64,000 nt of DNA from Actinosynnema sp. ALI-1.44 (GCF_001984155.1 NZ_MTQO01000045.1:372001-436000), one strand, 5' to 3'. Positions 8,843-20,461 are shown, counted from the first letter of the stretch. Numbers and translations are program-made. The notes: a model not told the origin generated them from the sequence alone.

Positions 8843-9850
8843 TTACTCCGTGTGTCCGGTTCGACGCGGCGAGAGGTCGGCCGGTTCCCGGTCCGGAGCT
8901 GACACTTCGCCACAAGAAGTACGCACGGCCAGAGCCGGTTCGAACACGACAGCCGCCGGCTCGTCGACCGGGTCGACGACGAGTTCGGCGGCCTTGCGGC
9001 CCATCTCGTACGTCGGCTGCACGACGACAGTGATGCCGAGCGCGGCTGCCCACGGGAAGTCGTCCATGGTCAGGAAAGCCACGTCGTCCGGGATGGACAG
9101 CCCGCTGGCCGTCAGTGCCGTGTGGACGGCCACGGTCAGGCGGCTGCTCATGCAGGCGATCGCGTCCAGCTTCGGGTTGCTCGCGAGCAGTGCGCCGACC
9201 GCTGCGGCGGCTTCGGCGTCGTTCTCCGCCGATGCCGGGACTGTGCCGGGCATGCCTCGTCGCAGGCCTTCGACGCGTTCGTTCTGAGCGGGCCTGTCGC
9301 CCGCGGTGATCACGCCGACGGACGACCGTCCACACGCGGTCAGGTGCGCGGCCATGAGCTGACCGGCGGCGACGTTGTCCAGGCTGATCGAGTGCATCCC
9401 CGGCACGGTTCGCGAGACGATCACGCAGGGCGTGCCGTTCTCGGCCATCCGGCGGGCGTGCGGATCCGCCGCTTCGCCCGTCGTGACGATCAGGCCGCGG
9501 ACGCGCTGCTCGTCCATCGCACGGACCTGGGCGGCTTCCCTGTCGTGCATGCGGTAGGTGTTGCCGAGCATGACCAGACTGCCGTCGGCGGCCGCCACCT
9601 CGTCGACGCCCCGGATCAGGTCGAGGTAGAACGGGCTGCTCAGATCCCGGATGACCACGCCGATCGTGCTGGCCCGCCCGGCGAAGATGCTCTTGGTCAG
9701 CGCGTTCGGGCTGTAGCCGAGGCCGTCGACCGCCGCCCACACCTTGGCCGCGGTCGCGCCCGAGACCACACCTCCGTTGATGACACGGGAAACCGTCGCC
9801 GTGGACACGCCTGCCCGCGCGGCGACGTCACCGATGGTCGCCCGTCTCAT
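8843..9850 (-). CDS. LacI-family transcriptional regulator
   Basis: 335 aa. The N-terminal helix-turn-helix TIGDVAARAGVSTATVSRV (residues ~5-23) and hinge are followed by a periplasmic-binding-protein-like effector domain of the usual length. The gene starts 2 bp after the stop of the FAD oxidoreductase, so it is co-transcribed with it and probably controls the same small operon. LacI regulators generally bind near-palindromic sites of ~16-20 bp; the 16-bp palindrome at 10908-10923 upstream of the FAD gene is a candidate. The ligand is unknown; an amine or amino acid derived compound is plausible from neighbours. Confidence 0.93.
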   Translation of the reverse strand: MRRATIGDVAARAGVSTATVSRVINGGVVSGATAAKVWAAVDGLGYSPNALTKSIFAGRASTIGVVIRDLSSPFYLDLIRGVDEVAAADGSLVMLGNTYRMHDREAAQVRAMDEQRVRGLIVTTGEAADPHARRMAENGTPCVIVSRTVPGMHSISLDNVAAGQLMAAHLTACGRSSVGVITAGDRPAQNERVEGLRRGMPGTVPASAENDAEAAAAVGALLASNPKLDAIACMSSRLTVAVHTALTASGLSIPDDVAFLTMDDFPWAAALGITVVVQPTYEMGRKAAELVVDPVDEPAAVVFEPALAVRTSCGEVSAPDREPADLSPRRTGHTE

Positions 9851-9852
9851 CT

Positions 9853-10875
9853 CTACAACCGCTCGAACCGGAACGGCCCCAGCACGTCGTCCCTGTCCTC
9901 GCCGAGCACCTCGGCGGCCACCTGGTCACCGACGTACGCGCTCAGCGTCACGCCGCTGTGCGAGACGGCGAAATGGAAGTTGGGCAGGTCGAGCACACGC
10001 CCGAGCACCGGCAGCCCGTCGACCGGGATCGGGCGCTCGCCCGTCCGCACGCTTTCCACCGCACCGTCCCTGAGCCCGGGGTACACCGCACGAGCGGCCG
10101 CGAGCATCTGGCCGACGTCGAGATCCTCGTTGTGCAGCAACAGCCTCCCGCCGCCGTCTGGTCGCAAGTGGACCTGCGGTGCGTGGATGACACGAGCGAT
10201 CGACACCGCGACAGGCGAGGTGTACGCGAGCACGCCCGGTTTGTTGCGCATCGGCAGGCGCAATCCGGCCAGTTTCGCCACGTCGGCCGCACGCGCTCCG
10301 GCGCAGTTGACCACGGCGTCGACGGCGATGTCCTGCCCTGAGGCCAATCGCACCGAGCTGACCCGGCCGCCGCGCACCGCCACACCGACGACGGCGTCCC
10401 GGATCACCTCGATCCCGGACAGCAGGTGCGCGATCATCCGGGTCGGCTCGACCCAGCCTTCACCGGGGAAGTACGCGATCTCCCCGTCGGGCAGCACAGC
10501 GGGGTCGATGTCCGGTTCGAGCCGCAGGGCGTCCGCCTTGTCGAGCCACCGCGCCGGATAGCCGTACTCGACGAGACCGGCGACCTTGTGGCGCAACCAC
10601 TCGATGCCGGTGTCGTCGGCCCACTCCAGGTTGCCGCCGTCGTGGAACCAGTCGCCGCCCGTCTCCCGGTGCGCGCGCATGCCCGCGACGTTCAGATCGT
10701 GGTACGCCCGGGGCTGCTTGCCGCACGAGTTGACCCACGAGAAGGTCGCGCCGGACGTCCCGCCGCCGGGCGGGCCGGAGTCCACGACGGTGACGCCGGC
10801 ACCTCGTCTGACCAGCGACGCGGACACCGCGGCCCCGTAGACACCGGCCCCGATCACGACCACCCGCGCGACCAT
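9853..10875 (-). CDS. FAD-dependent oxidoreductase (DAO/glycine-oxidase-like)
   Basis: 340 aa. The dinucleotide-binding motif VVVIGAGVYGAAVSASLVRR is at the extreme N terminus. The later NCAGARAADVAKLAG segment and a C-terminal GVTLSAYVGDQVAAEVLG are typical of D-amino acid oxidase-type flavoenzymes. I chose the ATG at 10875 because GGAGG sits 6 bp upstream; a GTG at 10902 would add nine residues. It likely oxidises an amine or amino acid, with the decarboxylase upstream providing or competing for substrate. It lies in the same direction as that decarboxylase, 185 bp downstream of it, with a palindrome in the gap. Confidence 0.88.
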   Translation of the reverse strand: MVARVVVIGAGVYGAAVSASLVRRGAGVTVVDSGPPGGGTSGATFSWVNSCGKQPRAYHDLNVAGMRAHRETGGDWFHDGGNLEWADDTGIEWLRHKVAGLVEYGYPARWLDKADALRLEPDIDPAVLPDGEIAYFPGEGWVEPTRMIAHLLSGIEVIRDAVVGVAVRGGRVSSVRLASGQDIAVDAVVNCAGARAADVAKLAGLRLPMRNKPGVLAYTSPVAVSIARVIHAPQVHLRPDGGGRLLLHNEDLDVGQMLAAARAVYPGLRDGAVESVRTGERPIPVDGLPVLGRVLDLPNFHFAVSHSGVTLSAYVGDQVAAEVLGEDRDDVLGPFRFERL

Positions 10876-10907
10876 CCGCGCCTCCGAAGATCCGCTGGTC
10901 ACGAGCT

Positions 10908-10923
10908 ATGTAACTAGTTACAT
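10908..10923. promoter_or_regulatory. perfect 16-bp palindrome, candidate operator
   Basis: ATGTAACTAGTTACAT is a perfect inverted repeat lying 32 bp upstream of the FAD oxidoreductase start. It is a plausible operator for the LacI protein encoded in the same transcript, or for a GntR-type factor elsewhere (GT...AC spacing). The AT-rich patch stands out in this GC-rich region. Confidence 0.6.
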
Positions 10924-11060
10924 GCTATGCGCGGTGTCAACCGGTCACGGCCGACTCGGCCGGGAGGGCCGCCCTGGCCGGCTTGTCGACGATGTCGGCG
11001 CCGCAGGCACCCGGCTACCAGGGGACGGTGTCCGCAGGACCCAGGAAGACTTCCCGGTGG

Positions 11061-12470
11061 TCACCGCCGCGACATGGCGATACCGGTGAGCCGGTCGACG
11101 ACCAGGTCGATGTCGGCCTTGGTGGTGCGGTAGTTGGTGACACAGGCGCGGATGCCGTCGCGGCCGTCGAGCGTGACCGGTCCGAGCAACGCGGTGCCTT
11201 CCGCACTGAGTGTGCTCAGCACGTCGTCGTGAGCGGACTCGGTGATCGTGGTGATCCGAAGGCACACGGCGGTCAAGGTGACCGGGGCCATCAACTCCAT
11301 GACCGGACTGGCCGACACGCGTTCGGCGAAATACCGTGCGAGGTCAAGGTTGTCGTCGACAGCGGACCGGAACGCGCCGACGCCGAACGCGCGCAAAGCG
11401 CCCCACACCTTGAAAGCCTTGAAACCACGCGACAACTGCGGCCCGTAGTCCATGTAGTCGATCATCAGCGAATCGTCGCCGTCCGGCAGGTAGGACGACT
11501 TGAACGAGTACGCGTCGGCGAGCTTGCGCCGATCGCGAACGAGAAGACACCCGGCCTCCAACGGCGCGAACAGCAACTTGTGCGGGTCGACGCTGATCGA
11601 ATCCGCACGTGTGCACGCCGCAAGCGATCCCCGCACACGCTCACTGAGGACGAACAGTCCACCGTAGGCACCGTCGATGTGCAGCCACAACCCGTGGTCC
11701 GCGCAGATGTCGGCGATCTCGTCGACCGGATCGATGGCGCCGGTGGCGACCGTGCCGCTGGTTGCCACGACGCAGAACGGCCGCAGCCCGGCGACACGGT
11801 CGGCTTCGACGGTCTGCCGGAGCACGTCAGCCCGCAGCCGGAAATCGGCGTCGGTGGCGATGGAGCGGACGTTGTCCACGCCGAGTCCCAGGATGGCGGC
11901 GGCCTTCTGCACGCTGCGGTGCGCCTCCCGCGAGGTGTAGAGCACGAGCGCGGGCCGACCGGCCTGCAGCCCGGTCGCCCGGAAGTCCGGGCAGTGGTCG
12001 TGCAGGGCCGTGGTCAGCGCGTTGAGCGTGGCCATCGAACCGCCGTCGGTGATGAGCCCGCCGGCGCCCGTCCCCCACCCGAACAGCCCGGCCAGCCAAC
12101 GCACGACGGACTGTTCGATGACGCTCGCGGCCGGGGACAGCTGCGAGAAGTTGCAGTTCTGGTTGATGGCCGCGGCGATGGCCTCCACGTACGGCGCGAT
12201 GCCGTTGGGCGGGCCGAGGACGTACGCGAGATTGCGGGGATGCGCGATGGTGGTGGAGTTCGGCAACACCTTGTCCCTGATGTCCCGCAACAGCCGCGCG
12301 ACACCCACTCCCTGCTCCGGGAAGGGATCCTCGCGCAGTCCGAGGAGGACATCGCGGTCCAGCGCGGGGACGATGGGCCGCGCCGGGATGGACCGCTCGT
12401 AGGAGTCGAGCAGCGCCACCAGCTCGCGCCCGGCGTCGGCCCGCTCGGGGTCGGTGAGAGTAAGAGACAT
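11061..12470 (-). CDS. pyridoxal-phosphate-dependent aromatic-L-amino-acid decarboxylase-like (group II)
   Basis: 469 aa. The family core is clear: LHIDGAYGG holds the Asp that contacts the pyridine nitrogen, and SVDPHKLLF holds the PLP Lys298. The N-terminal PRNLAYVLGPPN and FNFSQLSPA-type segments also match group II decarboxylases (DOPA, tyrosine, tryptophan). The product would be an aryl-ethylamine or similar amine. Divergent transcription from an Lrp/AsnC gene across an 80-bp gap with an inverted repeat suggests amino-acid-responsive control. The downstream FAD oxidase may oxidise the amine. Exact substrate is unresolved. Confidence 0.9.
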   Translation of the reverse strand: MSLTLTDPERADAGRELVALLDSYERSIPARPIVPALDRDVLLGLREDPFPEQGVGVARLLRDIRDKVLPNSTTIAHPRNLAYVLGPPNGIAPYVEAIAAAINQNCNFSQLSPAASVIEQSVVRWLAGLFGWGTGAGGLITDGGSMATLNALTTALHDHCPDFRATGLQAGRPALVLYTSREAHRSVQKAAAILGLGVDNVRSIATDADFRLRADVLRQTVEADRVAGLRPFCVVATSGTVATGAIDPVDEIADICADHGLWLHIDGAYGGLFVLSERVRGSLAACTRADSISVDPHKLLFAPLEAGCLLVRDRRKLADAYSFKSSYLPDGDDSLMIDYMDYGPQLSRGFKAFKVWGALRAFGVGAFRSAVDDNLDLARYFAERVSASPVMELMAPVTLTAVCLRITTITESAHDDVLSTLSAEGTALLGPVTLDGRDGIRACVTNYRTTKADIDLVVDRLTGIAMSRR

Positions 12471-12494
12471 GTGAACAAACTAGCCACGATCGAC

Positions 12495-12509
12495 TAGCAT
12501 GCGATGCTA
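12495..12509. promoter_or_regulatory. TAGCAT-GCG-ATGCTA inverted repeat, probable Lrp operator
   Basis: A 6-3-6 perfect inverted repeat lies midway in the 79-bp divergent region between the decarboxylase and the Lrp/AsnC gene. Lrp/AsnC proteins commonly bind such sites and regulate both the divergent neighbour and themselves. A related half-site (CATGCTATG) overlaps the Lrp start codon. Confidence 0.65.
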
Positions 12510-12549
12510 AACATTCCGCGATGACCGGCTACTAGTAGAGATACATGCT

Positions 12550-13002
12550 ATGGATTCGATTGACAAAGCAATAATTGACCAGCTGACTCGTAACGGCCGA
12601 TTGACGAACCTCGAACTGGCCGACCGGGTGGGCCTGTCGCCGTCGCCCTGCCTGCGTCGCGTGCGCAACCTGGAAAACAGCGGGGTGATCACCGGCTACC
12701 ACGCCGCCGTCTCCGCCACGGCCGTCGGCCGCGGCTTCCAGGTCCTGCTGCACGTGGAGATGGCCGCACAGGACAAGAAGACGATCGAGGCTTTCGAGGC
12801 GGAGATCCGCGAGATCGACGAAGCGGTGGAGTGCCGCAGGATGTTCGGCCACCCCGACTACCTGATCTGGATAGCCGTACCCGACCTGGAAGGCTACGAG
12901 GCCCTGTACATGTCGAAGTTGACGGCGTTGCCGGGCGTCGCGCGCACCCACTCCCAGTTCACGATGAGCACGGTGAAGTCGCGGCCTCACCCCCGCTGGT
13001 GA
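12550..13002 (+). CDS. Lrp/AsnC-family transcriptional regulator
   Basis: 150 aa. Residues 1-45 give the winged helix-turn-helix (DKAIIDQLTRNGRLTNLELADRVGLSPS), followed by the RAM/AsnC ligand domain (VLLHVEMAAQDKKTIEAF onward) that forms octamers and binds amino acids. It diverges from the decarboxylase, with an inverted repeat between, and is followed in the same direction by an MFS transporter after 52 bp. A local amino-acid sensor controlling decarboxylation and export is the simplest reading. The start ATG itself lies in an ACATGCTATG motif also present upstream of the FAD oxidase. Confidence 0.93.
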   Translation: MDSIDKAIIDQLTRNGRLTNLELADRVGLSPSPCLRRVRNLENSGVITGYHAAVSATAVGRGFQVLLHVEMAAQDKKTIEAFEAEIREIDEAVECRRMFGHPDYLIWIAVPDLEGYEALYMSKLTALPGVARTHSQFTMSTVKSRPHPRW

Positions 13003-13054
13003 GGCGCGGGTCACCATTGACCTCAAGCTCACTTGCAGTCTTACGTTCCTGCCC

Positions 13055-14452
13055 ATGGCGACGACACAAGCGGACGCGGCTCCCGCAGGCGGTACCTTCC
13101 GCGAACTGCTGGGGCACGGCCGGTTCGCGACTTCCTTCGTGCTGGCCGGTGGGGTCGCGCTGCACGCGACCAACCTGTTCCTCACCACCAGCCTGCTGCC
13201 GACGGCCATCGGTGAGATCGGTGGCGAACGGCTCTACGCGTGGAGCAGCACGGTATTCATGATCACGTCGGTGATCGCGTCCATGTTCGTCAGCCGGTTG
13301 GTGGCCGGGCGCGGGCCTCGGCAGGCCTATCTCATCGCGATCATGCCGTTCCTGCTGGGGACGGTCGTGGCCGCGCTGAGCCCGACCATGGTCGTGATGC
13401 TCGTCGGACGTGCCGTCCAGGGCGTCGGCGGCGGGTTGCTGGCCGGCCTCGGGTACGCCGTCGTGCAGGCCGCGTATCCCGAACGGCTGTGGGCCAAGGC
13501 CACCGCTCTCATCTCGGCGATGTGGGGCTTCGGCACGCTGGCCGGGCCCGCGATCGGCGGCGCGTTCGCCCAGTTCGGCGCCTGGCGGCTGGCGTTCTGG
13601 CTGCTGGCCGTCCTCGGCGTGGCGATCGCGGTGATCGTCCCGCGTGCGTTGCCCCGGACGGCGCAGGCGGAGGTTGCCGAGCCCGTGCCGTTCCTGTCCC
13701 TGATCGTGCTGGCGGTGGCGGCCTCGTTGATCAGCGTCGCCAGTGTGCTGACCAACCTCGCGCTGGTCGCCGTGACGATCGCGGTGGCGCTGGTCGTGAT
13801 CGCCTGGTTCGTCCGGCGCGAACGCACCAGCGCGGTCCGCGTACTGCCCGCGTCCACCTACAGTGCGAGCTCACCGCTGAAGTGGATGTACCTGTCCATC
13901 GGCATTCTCGCCATCGGCACGGTTTCCGAGGCGTTCGCGCCGCTGTTCGGCCAGCGGCTGGCCGGGCTGGAACCGCTGGTGGCCGGGTTCCTCGGCGCCG
14001 CCGTGTCGGTCGGCTGGTCGGTCACGATGCTGTTCAGCTCCAACGCGACCCGTCCGGCGACGCTGCGGCGGATGCGGATCGGCGGACCGGCCATCCTGGC
14101 GGCCGGGCTCATCGTGGCCGGGGTGTTCCAGCAGCACGACGCCGGTCCGTGGCTGGTCGTGGTGTGGTTCGTGGCGCTGGCCGTCGCGGGCGCGGGGATC
14201 GGCATCGCGTTCCCGCACCAGTTGGTGGCGGTCATGGGCAGTACGAAAGACCCTGTCGAGGCGGGGAAGGCGTCGGCGGGCATCAACACCGTCGAACTGA
14301 TCGGGTTGTCGTTCGGCTCGGCTCTCGGCGGGCTGCTGGTCAACCTCGGTGCGCCTTCGATGCAGCGCTCGGCGCAGTTCCTGCTGTTCGGCCTCGCCGC
14401 GATCGCCGTGATCGGCGTGTTCGCCGCCCGGCGCACCGACCCCGTCCGGTAG
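13055..14452 (+). CDS. major facilitator superfamily drug/metabolite exporter
   Basis: 465 aa with at least 12 hydrophobic helices, and an MFS motif region (SRLVAGRGPRQAYL) between helices 2 and 3. The sequence LVGRAVQGVGGGLLAG matches the conserved helix-4 motif of multidrug antiporters of the DHA type. It follows the Lrp gene closely and may export the amine product of the decarboxylase or a related compound. The stop lies only 4 bp from the stop of the convergent hydrolase. No clear Shine-Dalgarno sequence precedes the ATG, so a leaderless or coupled start is possible. Confidence 0.88.
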   Translation: MATTQADAAPAGGTFRELLGHGRFATSFVLAGGVALHATNLFLTTSLLPTAIGEIGGERLYAWSSTVFMITSVIASMFVSRLVAGRGPRQAYLIAIMPFLLGTVVAALSPTMVVMLVGRAVQGVGGGLLAGLGYAVVQAAYPERLWAKATALISAMWGFGTLAGPAIGGAFAQFGAWRLAFWLLAVLGVAIAVIVPRALPRTAQAEVAEPVPFLSLIVLAVAASLISVASVLTNLALVAVTIAVALVVIAWFVRRERTSAVRVLPASTYSASSPLKWMYLSIGILAIGTVSEAFAPLFGQRLAGLEPLVAGFLGAAVSVGWSVTMLFSSNATRPATLRRMRIGGPAILAAGLIVAGVFQQHDAGPWLVVVWFVALAVAGAGIGIAFPHQLVAVMGSTKDPVEAGKASAGINTVELIGLSFGSALGGLLVNLGAPSMQRSAQFLLFGLAAIAVIGVFAARRTDPVR

Positions 14453-14456
14453 CGGA

Positions 14457-14999
14457 TCAGCCGAAGACGATCTCCGCCGCGGGCACGACGCGCACCGAGC
14501 CACCCGGGTGCATCCCCGTGCTGAGGATCCGGTTGTGCCGCTCCACGATCTGCTCGGGAGCGAGCCCCGCGGCGGGGTCCCCTTCGGCGACGGGGGCGTG
14601 CCCGTCTTCGACCAGCACGACGTCGAGCCCGTGGCTCTGGGACGACCGCACGGTCGCGTCGACGCAGTAGTCGGTGGCGACCCCGGTGATCACCACGGTG
14701 TCGACTTCCCGCTTCAGCAGCACAGCGGCGAGGTCGGTGCCGTAGAAGGCGTCCGTGGCCGTCTTGCGGATCACCGTGTCGGCGGGTTCCAGCGCCAGAC
14801 CGTCCGCGGGACGGGTCCGCGGCTGCTCGGGGTCGAAGAACGACCCGGTCTCGCCGATCTGCTGGAAGGCGATCACCGGAACGCCGTCCTTGCGCGCCTG
14901 ACGTGCCAGTGCCGCGATCCGGCCGACCAGTTCCTCGCTGCGCCAGATCAGCGGGAGGAGTAGTTCCTGCACGTCGAGGATGACCAGTGCCGCCTTCAT
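14457..14999 (-). CDS. isochorismatase-like cysteine hydrolase
   Basis: 180 aa. The catalytic triad of the superfamily is visible: Asp in ILDVQE near residue 9, Lys in RKTATDAFYG and Cys in VATDYCVDATVR. The cis-peptide segment GVAT precedes the Cys as usual. The start at 14999 is supported by AAGGTGG 6 bp upstream. Members act as amidases (nicotinamidase, carbamoylases) or vinyl-ether hydrolases. The nearby context (UvrA-like protein, MFS) does not identify a substrate. Confidence 0.9.
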   Translation of the reverse strand: MKAALVILDVQELLLPLIWRSEELVGRIAALARQARKDGVPVIAFQQIGETGSFFDPEQPRTRPADGLALEPADTVIRKTATDAFYGTDLAAVLLKREVDTVVITGVATDYCVDATVRSSQSHGLDVVLVEDGHAPVAEGDPAAGLAPEQIVERHNRILSTGMHPGGSVRVVPAAEIVFG

Positions 15000-15087
15000 G
15001 CCGTCCACCTTAGCCGCGGATTCCGTTGGCGCAGCGGCATTTCTCCCCAGGTGTAGGGAATTCACCACACCGGGGAGGGTGCGCGGG

Positions 15088-17475
<2,388 letters not shown>

Positions 17476-17518
17476 CCCTGCCTCCATCTGTCCGCGCACG
17501 GGCACCGAGCTGATCTAA

Positions 17519-17929
17519 TCAGGGCAGTTCCTGGATACGAAGAAGGTTGCCCGCGGGATCACGCACAGCGAAGTCGCGAACACCGTACGGCTGGTCGATC
17601 GGCTCCTGGACGATGTCGGCGCCGTTGGCCTGCAACTGGGCGAAGACACCGTCGAGGTCCTTGGCGGCGAGGTTGATGCCCCCGTAGGTGCCCTTCGCCA
17701 TCATCTCGACGATGGTGCGCCGCTCGTCCTCGGTGATGCCGGGGTCGGCAGCGGGCGGGTGCAGCACGATGGCGATGTCCGGCTGGCCTGCCGGGCCGAC
17801 CGTGATCCACCGCATGCCTTCGTAGCCGACGTCCATCCGGACCTCGAAGCCGAGGGTGTCGCGGTAGAAGGCCAGCGCCTTGTCCGGGTCGTCGTGCGGC
17901 AGGAAGCTGGAGTGAATGCTGATGTCCAT
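17519..17929 (-). CDS. VOC-superfamily (glyoxalase/bleomycin-resistance-like) protein
   Basis: 136 aa starting MDISIHSSFLPH. Two beta-alpha-beta-beta-beta units are visible, with AFYRDTLGFEVR in the first and the family ending VRDPAGNLLRIQELP in the second. Such small proteins are metal-dependent lyases/dioxygenases or drug-binding resistance proteins. It is encoded 43 bp upstream of the UvrA-like gene in the same direction, so the two may form a resistance pair; that is inference. The ATG at 17929 is chosen over a TTG two codons earlier. Confidence 0.87.
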   Translation of the reverse strand: MDISIHSSFLPHDDPDKALAFYRDTLGFEVRMDVGYEGMRWITVGPAGQPDIAIVLHPPAADPGITEDERRTIVEMMAKGTYGGINLAAKDLDGVFAQLQANGADIVQEPIDQPYGVRDFAVRDPAGNLLRIQELP

Positions 17930-17985
17930 GCGCAAAGGCTAGGGCGCACCCCGGACCGGCGCTTCTCGATTCCTGATCGGTCAGA

Positions 17986-19164
17986 TCACCGCTTCGCCCG
18001 GCCGCTTCTCTGCCACAGTCCGGCCGCGGCGACCACCGCGCCGACGGCGAGGGCCGCGCCGGCCCAGATGAAGGCGGTGCCGACGCCGGTGGCGGCGATC
18101 AGCGGCTGCACGGCCAGTGGTGACAGGAACTGCCCGAGGAAGATGCCCGTGACCAGTCCACTCAGGACCCGGCCGCGCCGGTCCGGCGGGGCCAGCTCGC
18201 TGAGCCGCATGGTGAAGTTCGGCACCGCGGTCCCGACACCGAAGCCGCCGACCAGCAACCCGGCCGTGACGGCGACGACACTGCCCGCCACCCCGACCAG
18301 CAACCAGCCCACACCGAGCAGGACGATGCTCACCGTGGTGATCGCCGAGGCGGTCAACCGCTTGCGCAGCGCCGGGTACGCGAGCGCGCCGAGTGCACTG
18401 GTCAGCGTGCTGCCTGCGATCACCACGCCGACGACCACAGGACTCGCGCCGAAGCCGCCGAGCAAGAACGGCAACTGCGTCGGCGCCATGTAGAACACCA
18501 GCGTCGCGACGAGCGCCAACACGTATACGCCGAGCACAGGGCCGGTCATTGCCCGTCCGCTGCTGGCCCCTCTTGGGCGCATGTCTCGCGGAGCGTCTCG
18601 TACGGCGAGGACAGCGAACAACGCGACGGCTGCCGACACGGCGTAGATCCAGAACGGTGCCCGCCAGCTCACCGAGGCCAACAGGCCGGCCAGCGGCAGG
18701 AACACGACACCGCCCAGGCTCGCGAAGGCTTGTTGCAGGCCCAGGAACGCCGCCCGGCGTGGCCCGTCGAACCAGTCGGTGATCGTCGCGCTGACGGCCG
18801 TCATGACACCGCCGACGGCGATACCGAGCAGCGCCCTGGTGACCAGCAACAGGTAGATGTCGCCGACGAAGTACCCGGCGGTGCCGCAGATGGCGTACAG
18901 CACGAGGCTGGACACCAGCAGCGGCCGACGGCCGACACGGTCGGCGATCATCCCGGAGACCGGGGCGCTGACGGCGATCATGAGCGAGGTGACGGTCAGC
19001 GCGAGGCGAACCAGCAAATCCGCCCCCGGGCCAGCGAAGACCTTGCCCATCTCCGGCAGGCTGGGTGCGATGATCGCCGCCGCCATGATGGTCAGCGCCG
19101 CCGCGGCCAGTATGGTTCCGCGAGCGAGGAGGCTCGGCGTCGTGACAGTGGGTCGAGTTGTCAT
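17986..19164 (-). CDS. major facilitator superfamily transporter
   Basis: 392 aa, twelve predicted hydrophobic helices. The loop motif GMIADRVGRRPLL between helices 2 and 3 is the canonical MFS signature. The N terminus MTTRPTVTTPSLLARGTIL runs into helix 1, which contains an APSLPEMG sequence typical of the DHA1-type multidrug/arabinose-efflux group. It is encoded 56 bp upstream of the VOC gene in the same direction. Efflux of a toxic small molecule is likely; the substrate is unknown. Confidence 0.9.
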   Translation of the reverse strand: MTTRPTVTTPSLLARGTILAAAALTIMAAAIIAPSLPEMGKVFAGPGADLLVRLALTVTSLMIAVSAPVSGMIADRVGRRPLLVSSLVLYAICGTAGYFVGDIYLLLVTRALLGIAVGGVMTAVSATITDWFDGPRRAAFLGLQQAFASLGGVVFLPLAGLLASVSWRAPFWIYAVSAAVALFAVLAVRDAPRDMRPRGASSGRAMTGPVLGVYVLALVATLVFYMAPTQLPFLLGGFGASPVVVGVVIAGSTLTSALGALAYPALRKRLTASAITTVSIVLLGVGWLLVGVAGSVVAVTAGLLVGGFGVGTAVPNFTMRLSELAPPDRRGRVLSGLVTGIFLGQFLSPLAVQPLIAATGVGTAFIWAGAALAVGAVVAAAGLWQRSGRAKR

Positions 19165-19218
19165 GGGAACACCTTCACGCCACGGCAGTCGCCTTCGCGT
19201 CGGTGACGGTCACCTACA

Positions 19219-20313
19219 TCACCGGCCAACCCGCAGGCGCATGAGGTCCTGCCCCACGGTCACCCTTCCTCGGTACCGGCCCCGGCGTGCACCGAGGTCG
19301 GCGCGCTGCTGCCATTGGCGTTGCGGCTGGAAGTCGCCGATGTGGCTGAGCACAAGTGAGTCCACTTCGGACTGACGGGCCACCGCGCCGAGATCGAGGA
19401 CGTCCGTGTGCGTCTCGCGCATGTGTTCCACGAACTCGTCCGACGCACCGTGGTCGTGCCACCACTGCGGGTCGCTGGCCTCGTGCACGAGGACGTTCGC
19501 GCGGTGGGCGAGCGTGGGGATGTTCGGCGTCAGCGTTGTGTCCCCGGAGAAGACAACGCTGCCGTGCTCGGTTTCGAACCGGTACGCCAGGCTGGGGAAC
19601 ACGACGCCGTGCGACACCAGGATCGCCGTGACTTCCACGTGTTCGTCGCGCATCACCGGGAACGGCTTCATCACCGGGGCGGTCTCGCCGATCGGCGACG
19701 CGCCGACGTCCGGGATCTTGATCTCGTGCACGCGCAACGCGGTCACCGGGTCGTATCCGATGTGCTCGGCTATGAAGGTGTTGCTGGAGTAGGCGAAGGC
19801 CTCGTTCGACAGCCTCGTCAGGTCCGCGATGCCGGGTGTGGGGTGGTGGGGCGCGACCCATTTCGCGCCGGGGACGTCGGGGAGCGCGCCCGCGCTGGGC
19901 GGCCCGTAGACGTCGATCGTGGGCACACGCCCGGTCGTCGACATGACCGTCGGCGCAAGGAATGCCGGGATGTTGAAGTAGTCGGCGACGTGGTCGGCGT
20001 GCAGGTGCGTGACGAACACGCCCTTGAGCCGCGCCGGATCGAGGCCCGCCCGCATGTACTGCGAGATCGAACCACGGCCGCAGTCGACGATGTAGACGTT
20101 GCCTCGAACGACAAGCGCGGTCGAGATGCCGTACCGGCCGCTGGTGAGAGCGGGACCAGCAGCAGTGCCGAGCAGTACGAGTTCTGTCCCGTTGGTGGAG
20201 GTGCGCGCGTCCGTCGCCACCGCTGTGCTGGGCGACAGCGCGCCGACAGTGGCCACACCTGCTGCGAGGGCACCGGAACGCAGGATCGCCCGTCGTGATA
20301 CCTGGGGGTTCAT
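19219..20313 (-). CDS. Tat-exported metallo-beta-lactamase-fold hydrolase
   Basis: 364 aa. The N terminus has a twin-arginine signal (VSRRAILRSGALAAGVA) and an Ala-x-Ala cleavage region near residue 33. The zinc motif HLHADH is at residues 103-108, with further ligand candidates in VSHGV, FSGDTT and LSHIGDF, giving a two-metal site. The overall pattern resembles exported arylsulfatase/RNase-Z-like MBL enzymes. It would fold in the cytoplasm with its metals and be exported. It is encoded 54 bp upstream of the MFS gene and may or may not be co-transcribed. The substrate is unassigned; ester or sulfate hydrolysis is possible. Confidence 0.88.
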   Translation of the reverse strand: MNPQVSRRAILRSGALAAGVATVGALSPSTAVATDARTSTNGTELVLLGTAAGPALTSGRYGISTALVVRGNVYIVDCGRGSISQYMRAGLDPARLKGVFVTHLHADHVADYFNIPAFLAPTVMSTTGRVPTIDVYGPPSAGALPDVPGAKWVAPHHPTPGIADLTRLSNEAFAYSSNTFIAEHIGYDPVTALRVHEIKIPDVGASPIGETAPVMKPFPVMRDEHVEVTAILVSHGVVFPSLAYRFETEHGSVVFSGDTTLTPNIPTLAHRANVLVHEASDPQWWHDHGASDEFVEHMRETHTDVLDLGAVARQSEVDSLVLSHIGDFQPQRQWQQRADLGARRGRYRGRVTVGQDLMRLRVGR

Positions 20314-20461
20314 GGTCTCTCCCTTCCGGGAAGGACCGTCCCACGAACGGGCGCGCGTTCGCGTAGGCAGAGATTACCTAACCTTGACTCGCGGTTGAGG
20401 TCGGGCAGTCGCCGAACTGGTTCACTGGCGGCCGCCCGGCCTCATTCGTGGGAGCACCGGA

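Noticed and set aside
20370-20395. Possible iron box (ATTACCTAACCTTGAC)
   Set aside because: Only one half resembles a DtxR/IdeR site and no iron-related gene is adjacent.
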